64,000 nucleotides of DNA, taken from positions 19,721,511-19,785,510 of the forward strand of contig JAYGXS010000009.1 in the NCBI GenBank assembly GCA_036362985.1, given 5' to 3'. Every line of letters starts with the position of its first letter. The stretch's first letter is position 1. Source of the DNA: Ligula intestinalis (taxonomy: Eukaryota; Platyhelminthes; Cestoda; Diphyllobothriidea; Diphyllobothriidae). Below the pieces are notes generated by a model. That model was not told where the DNA came from. It ran no database searches and worked only from the letters and a program-made list of their open reading frames with translations. The position numbers and the translations under genes were made by a program. This document shows positions 59,501 to 64,000 of the stretch, one piece after another.

Positions 59501-61015
59501 TACCTTTATAGCAGGTACCATATGACTGGTAATTAAATATTGAACCACAGAATTTAATGTGTCTAAAGTTGCAGTGTTTAGTTGTAAGTGTTCTTTTATT
59601 TCCAGAACATGCTAGTCCACGGGAGCAAAAAATTAAACATTTTTTTAGCTAGTAATATATTTTGCAAAGCCCTGACAATATTAGGCATTTGAAGGTGTCA
59701 TTAACTAAAGTTTGGGTGTCAACTTAAGCCTATGCTTTTTGCCAACCCTCAGTTAATCTAATATCAACATAGAGTTTTCAATGTATTTTTTGGCGGCTGT
59801 CTAAAGTACAGTAATATATGAGATAGTTTAATCAGATTCTGACAGATTGCCTATAGTAGAAGAAAATTTTTGTTGGTTTGAGTTTAAACCTCTAAACAAC
59901 TGGATTCAAAATAAACCGATACTCAGCGGTCCGTCAAACGTGCCCTGAAAATAAGGCGGCAATCAATCTGAACGTAGTATAAGATGAACTGAGGCTACAT
60001 TTGCTATCAAAAGGTGGAAATTCCTGAGCCAGTGTGTTGATGTGAATTGCACATTTGATGTTCGCTTGGATGCGTCCATGGCTATTGTTTCATTAGCCAT
60101 TCCTAGTTTTAAAGTGAAAACATATGCAGTATTTTTTAGCTCTTTGTGAGAAAGGAGAAGAGGCATTGTCTTTACTACGTGTCGTTTACTTTTGTTATAC
60201 GCCTTGACAAAAACAACCTGCGATGCAGGAACAACACTAACATTACCGGTAGCTCTTAGCCCTTAATTCAAGGTAGTAAATGCTGTTTAATTTATTATAT
60301 CAACAGAAGCATTTAGGTACATGCGATTGGTTCACAGAAGGGTATTTTCCCATAGAGTATTTCACAGCATTTCCGCATCGCAAAAATATGCAGTGACAAC
60401 TTTCTACCGAAACCGATATGGTCAAGTTGTCCGAAGAAAGTTAACAGCCTAGGAAAGCAAATCCCCTAAGTATTTGGCATTATAATATTTCGAGACTCCA
60501 ATTATATGCCATTGTTTCTTAAATTTAATTCATTTGCTGTTTTTTTAAGGTGGTAGATTATAGCAAAACACTTCGTGAGGATTTGGGCAAATTAACCGAA
60601 AACTCCTCAGACCCTTTGACACATGATTATTTCTCACCGAAGTTATCGGAGCAAGTGCAATTGTTAGATGTTTTTAGGACAAATACCTGCTTATTCGCTC
60701 CTTCCTAAAGGCCTGTTTTAAAATAAAGCCTAAAACCTTCTGACTAGAAATCAAAGTAGCCTCTCAGATTGACCAACAAGCAGCAATTTTGACAGAAATT
60801 AAGTGAAGCTTGAAGTTGTCGTTTTCTGTTTCCTTCTACTTTACACATTGTATTCAGCTGCTTACTTAAAATTGGCTTTCTGTACTTTATGTTATTCCGG
60901 CTGGCATTTCTTATTTTATTGGAAAACGTGTAGCCAATCAGAGTTCAGCTAGCACAAACTCAACCATTCGAACCTCTCTTATGCAACAGAAACTTTAAAG
61001 GCATGAGGAAACACA
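56546..61015. other. Intergenic, no supported gene; upstream of the GPCR
   Basis: ORFs are at most 71 codons and unrecognised. No clear TATA or initiator could be assigned to the GPCR. Introns or a 5' untranslated exon of that gene could lie here unseen. Confidence 0.5.
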
Positions 61016-62170
61016 ATGGGACAGCAGTTTGTTAGAATGGAATTAAGAGAATCCCAGAGGGTTGCTGACGTCTTCAAGACTGTCATGCTGGTTTATATCG
61101 GATGCCCAATAACAGTGGTGGGAATTATCACCAGTATTCTCAGCCTCCTAATGTTCAAACGAGACACCACCACCTCGGCCAGTACTCGCCTTCTGCTCTC
61201 TGCAATCGCTGTAGTGGATATTCTCTTCCTGGCCTGTTGTTTAATATTCTGGACCATCAGGGGCATATTCGGGGAAAGCCCAGCCTTCGCCGCCTTCATG
61301 GACAGTCCTTTTGTCTACGGTTTCCTCTTCTACGTCTGTAACGTCTTTGAGATGGTGCGAAATTGGCTGATTGTTGTGCTGGCCGTAGAGCGACTGCTTT
61401 TCTTTCTGAAACCCCTCGAGTTCAAAAGCATTTGGTGTCTATCACGTGTCCGCGGCATCATTATTGCGGTCAGTCTGCTCTCACTCCTTGTGCGTTTACC
61501 CGTGCTGCTTTACGGCATTGCAAAACACGACAGCCATTTTGATCAAGGCGTGACTCGCACCACCAGACTGATACACATGCTGACAGACTGTCTCGTGCTC
61601 ACCATCCTGCCGGTGACTGTGATGATTGTGCTCTCCACCCTGACAACCGCTCGTGTGCGAGCAATGATTGAGATGAAACGTCGTCTGGACAATGATGACA
61701 TCTCGTCAGAGGTGGGTTCTGGCAAAACAGAGGTCCGTAAGCCATCGGAGATGCCTAAAAAAGAGAAAAAGGAGGCACCTACTGCCGCGATGGCTGCTAC
61801 CGGATGTTCCTCTTCTGGAGATAAGCCGAGCGTACAACAAAAACACAACCGTATCATCAAAATTCTACACACGGTTCTCATCACCTTCATCATTTTCTGC
61901 TCTCCGGCGGTCCTCACAACGTCAGTTCACGCCTATGTGGCCTTCCACAACATTACAAGCGGTCCAGTTGAGTTGGCATCGAATATACTGTCGCCCATCT
62001 CAAATGCGGGCTCATTGCTGAATTCGACGTCCAACTTTTTTGTGTACATCATCCAGAGCAGGCGATATCGGCAGATAATAGTGCAAATGTTGGCGTTGGA
62101 TCGATGTGGCTTCAAAAAACTCTTAAAAGTAACAAATAAACCTTCTGGAAGTACAAATGCCTCGGATTGA
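61016..62170 (+). CDS. Single-exon class A (rhodopsin-like) G-protein-coupled receptor, probably peptide-type
   Basis: 384 residues with seven hydrophobic segments: about 22-47, 58-80, 100-131, 145-167, 186-212, 281-307 and 320-346. Class A landmarks: D68 in AVVDILF (TM2), E125-R126 at the end of TM3 (VERLLFF, in place of DRY), P297 in FCSPAVL (TM6), NSTSNFFVY at 336-344 (variant of NPxxY), and a basic helix 8 (SRRYRQ). The third cytoplasmic loop (213-280) is long and Lys/Ser-rich. NIT at 312 is a possible extracellular glycosylation site. An in-frame TGA at 61004-61006 fixes this ATG as the first, and ACACAATGG is a good initiation context. No intron is needed. TM1 lacks the usual Asn and the TM3-ECL2 disulfide cysteines are missing. 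Overall look is of flatworm FMRFamide-like or flatworm-specific orphan receptors; the ligand is unknown. Confidence 0.9.
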   Translation: MGQQFVRMELRESQRVADVFKTVMLVYIGCPITVVGIITSILSLLMFKRDTTTSASTRLLLSAIAVVDILFLACCLIFWTIRGIFGESPAFAAFMDSPFVYGFLFYVCNVFEMVRNWLIVVLAVERLLFFLKPLEFKSIWCLSRVRGIIIAVSLLSLLVRLPVLLYGIAKHDSHFDQGVTRTTRLIHMLTDCLVLTILPVTVMIVLSTLTTARVRAMIEMKRRLDNDDISSEVGSGKTEVRKPSEMPKKEKKEAPTAAMAATGCSSSGDKPSVQQKHNRIIKILHTVLITFIIFCSPAVLTTSVHAYVAFHNITSGPVELASNILSPISNAGSLLNSTSNFFVYIIQSRRYRQIIVQMLALDRCGFKKLLKVTNKPSGSTNASD

Positions 62171-63459
62171 TATTTCTTCTCCCTTTTTTTCTCTCCAGCA
62201 CCGCATTCCTCATGTACATAACGATTGCTTTGTTCGGTGCCGTTTATAAAATAAGAACTGTTTATGTGGTTTTCAGGACACTAAAAAAGGGCTTGTTAAA
62301 GCTATGCTGTTGTACTGCTCTTTTTGATCGTTACGCCTAAGACCTGCCCCAATCTTCGGTTCAACTTGCCAAAATCTCCCTAATATAAATTAAGCTCTCA
62401 ACTGATCTGATTCACAATACGTGCATAATTACGATTTCGCACTTCTACCTAAAAAATCAGCTAAAGCAGTGCGCAGTCCTTCTATATGTTTTCTACGCCG
62501 CTATAACTTCAAATATTTTATGGAAAACCTAAGCATAAATCTTATTATTCGATTCCCTTTGTTTGTAATCTACGTCTTTTTCAAATGTTTTAGATAAATT
62601 AATATTGAAACTTATTTCTTACTTTTTTACGGAGGGACAACTTTCATTGAAGTTGCATTAAATAATTTTTTATTAATGAATCTCATTAGACATGTGCTTT
62701 AGTCCATATCCACCTTAATATCATACGATATCATACCATACCGTACCGTCATGTCTACCAAATCACGCACTGCAATATATGACATTCATACCGTGGAAGT
62801 CACTTGGCCTGTAGACAGAAAACAATAGACGCAAATGCAATCCAAAATCATGCTCAATGTGTAATTTATTTGGAAACCGCTTATAAGTCGGAAAATTTCC
62901 CTTACTTTTAGGCAGTGCTTTAAAGAAACGCACGTGCAACAAAAAGTACTTCTTTACATTTTTAAAAAAAAAATTATTTATTTAAGGGCGTCCGTAACTG
63001 ATGGAAAAATGCACACTAATTAAATAGTCATTTTCGAGTGACAATCTTTCAGGAGATCAATAAAAGTTGGCACAAATGGTAACATAGTGATGTGTTTAAA
63101 GTATTTAACATAATTTTTTTAGAAAAAAGTGCTAAAATAAGTCAGTTAAAATACACTGGTCGATGAGTATTGCATGAAATAATTCAATAACTATGTTCGA
63201 CCGAATAAATAATCATCGGACGTTTATAACTAGCACAAATTAACCCAAAAATCATGCGCATTCCATGATAAAAATTGATTTGTTATTCTAGAATATATTT
63301 TTGTCGCACTATTTGTTTAGTATAGTCGCTATTTTAGTTACGTGTATTTAGGTACTGTGCATTAATATTGCCACAATTGGGATTCGTCTCATATCGACGA
63401 AGTTTCTACGCTACTTAGTATGATAGAACCCATTATTGGATGATTATACATTGCGGCAT
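62171..63459. other. 3' flank of the GPCR, no further gene
   Basis: AT-rich sequence. The nearest canonical AATAAA I see is at about 63058-63063, almost 900 bases from the stop, so the true polyadenylation site is unclear. A small degenerate ATACC/ATACG repeat lies at about 62720-62752. Confidence 0.5.
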
Positions 63460-64000
63460 AAAAAAGTCCAAAATAAGTCAATTATGTACAATATATCTTT
63501 TCCAGAACCCGAATATAATGTCCGTAACTGCTTACATGCAAATGAAGCCAATTTTAAGGAGTCGGATTTATTTTCAAAACCAAGGGACAATTTATGGTTT
63601 AAAAATTATGTTTATCAAAATTATAAAGTTTTGTGCACAAAATGCAGCTACGTAAATGATTTGATTGCATTTTGAATTTCCACATCGCCCACATCGCCAA
63701 TATGTAAAGATTCCGCATATGTTACCGTAAAGCCGGTGTAAAACTGGCTTTTTAAAGTGATAGTCCTGTAAAAAGGCTTTTTTTAAACCAAACGTATCAT
63801 TTTTGCGTCATTAAGAAAGAGAACAGACAGAAGAATAAAAGTCGCAAACATAACGCAATATATGGCCAATCGTTTTTACATTCATAAAACTTTCCAGTCA
63901 AACTGCATCGTTTTGCTTCAAATAAATTTTAAAAAATTGTCAAAAGTGTCCAATTTCATTTGGACGCTTACTTGGAAAACGAAATTTTACACGGTTAGTT
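63460..64000 (+). repeat. AT-rich interspersed repeat family, copy 4 (cut by window end)
   Basis: Shares with copies 1-3: TTTTCCAGAACCCGAATATA near 63500 (copy 1 TTTTCCAGAACTGAA), GAAGCCAATTTTAAGGA near 63544 (copy 2 GAAGCCAAGTTAAAGGA), GAGAACAGACAGAAGAATAA at about 63820, and ATATATGGCCAATCGTTTTT. In this copy a 79-codon frame (63436-63675) is open over the left part; it is not open in the other copies. Confidence 0.65.

Noticed and set aside
61543..61917. 124-codon minus-strand ORF
   Set aside because: It is an antisense shadow of the GPCR third-loop region.
62720..62752. Short ATACC/ATACG array, considered as telomere-like or satellite
   Set aside because: It is too short and degenerate and does not match TTAGGG-type repeats; treated as low-complexity sequence.
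63058..63063. AATAAA as the GPCR polyadenylation signal
   Set aside because: It lies almost 900 bases after the stop codon in DNA where AATAAA is frequent by chance; without transcript data it cannot be assigned.
1..64000. CRISPR arrays, bacterial operons, ribosomal RNA genes
   Set aside because: No regularly spaced short direct repeats, no ribosome-binding-site-led gene clusters and no rRNA-like sequence were seen; all recognisable features are eukaryotic.

Overview
This is a eukaryotic, AT-rich, gene-poor window, most likely from a parasitic flatworm. The style of the retroelements suggests a diphyllobothriidean tapeworm of the Schistocephalus/Spirometra type. That assignment rests on my recognition of element families: Penelope-like GIY-YIG proteins, an RTE-like element with a C2H2-finger tail, hammerhead-bearing repeats and an intronless flatworm-type GPCR. 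No database search was made. A 100-N run (31674-31773) shows the window is a draft scaffold.

Only one convincing intact host gene is visible: a single-exon rhodopsin-class GPCR of 384 aa at 61016-62170 (+). Almost everything else recognisable is mobile-element debris. From left to right: a SINE-like fragment (about 4.0 kb); a 5'-truncated RTE-like reverse transcriptase (4.9-6.95 kb); AT-rich repeat family copy 1 (8.6-9.9 kb); two Penelope-like elements (PLEs) head to head (12.5-14.6 kb); a PLE-type 3' end (17.8-18.1 kb); a 970-bp foldback element (20.9-21.85 kb); a PLE remnant (25.8-26.2 kb); a cluster of hammerhead-bearing palindromic elements next to the gap (30.8-31.8 kb); diverged pieces of the same kinds (33.0-34.0 kb); repeat family copy 2 (34.6-35.9 kb); PLE pieces (36.4-37.3 kb); a mariner-type MITE (38.46-39.11 kb); an inverted PLE pair (40.5-41.35 kb); a Jockey/CR1-like RT fragment (41.4-42.1 kb); an RTE-like C-terminus with C2H2 fingers (42.5-43.6 kb); repeat family copy 3 (48.2-50.3 kb); three copies of another AT-rich repeat (50.6-52.6 kb); a 1.2-kb tandem duplication (52.7-55.0 kb); a PLE fragment flanked by inverted repeats (55.45-56.55 kb); the GPCR; and repeat family copy 4 running off the window end.

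The most interesting theme is RNA-level. Several PLE-type ends and foldback elements carry sequences that fit the hammerhead ribozyme core (CUGANGA ... GAAA ... UH), in at least four sequence families. Four loci show the same geometry: two PLE-type 3' ends in inverted, outward-facing orientation. The best ribozyme candidate is at 31623-31669, where helices I, II and III can all be drawn. Another (40532-40573, minus) has GAAACGUC with no room for an intramolecular helix III, as expected of dimer-acting small hammerheads.

Long stretches between these elements have only short, unsupported ORFs and are described as intergenic. Spliced host exons could be hidden there; I could not identify any. 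Boundaries of repeats were judged by eye and are approximate.
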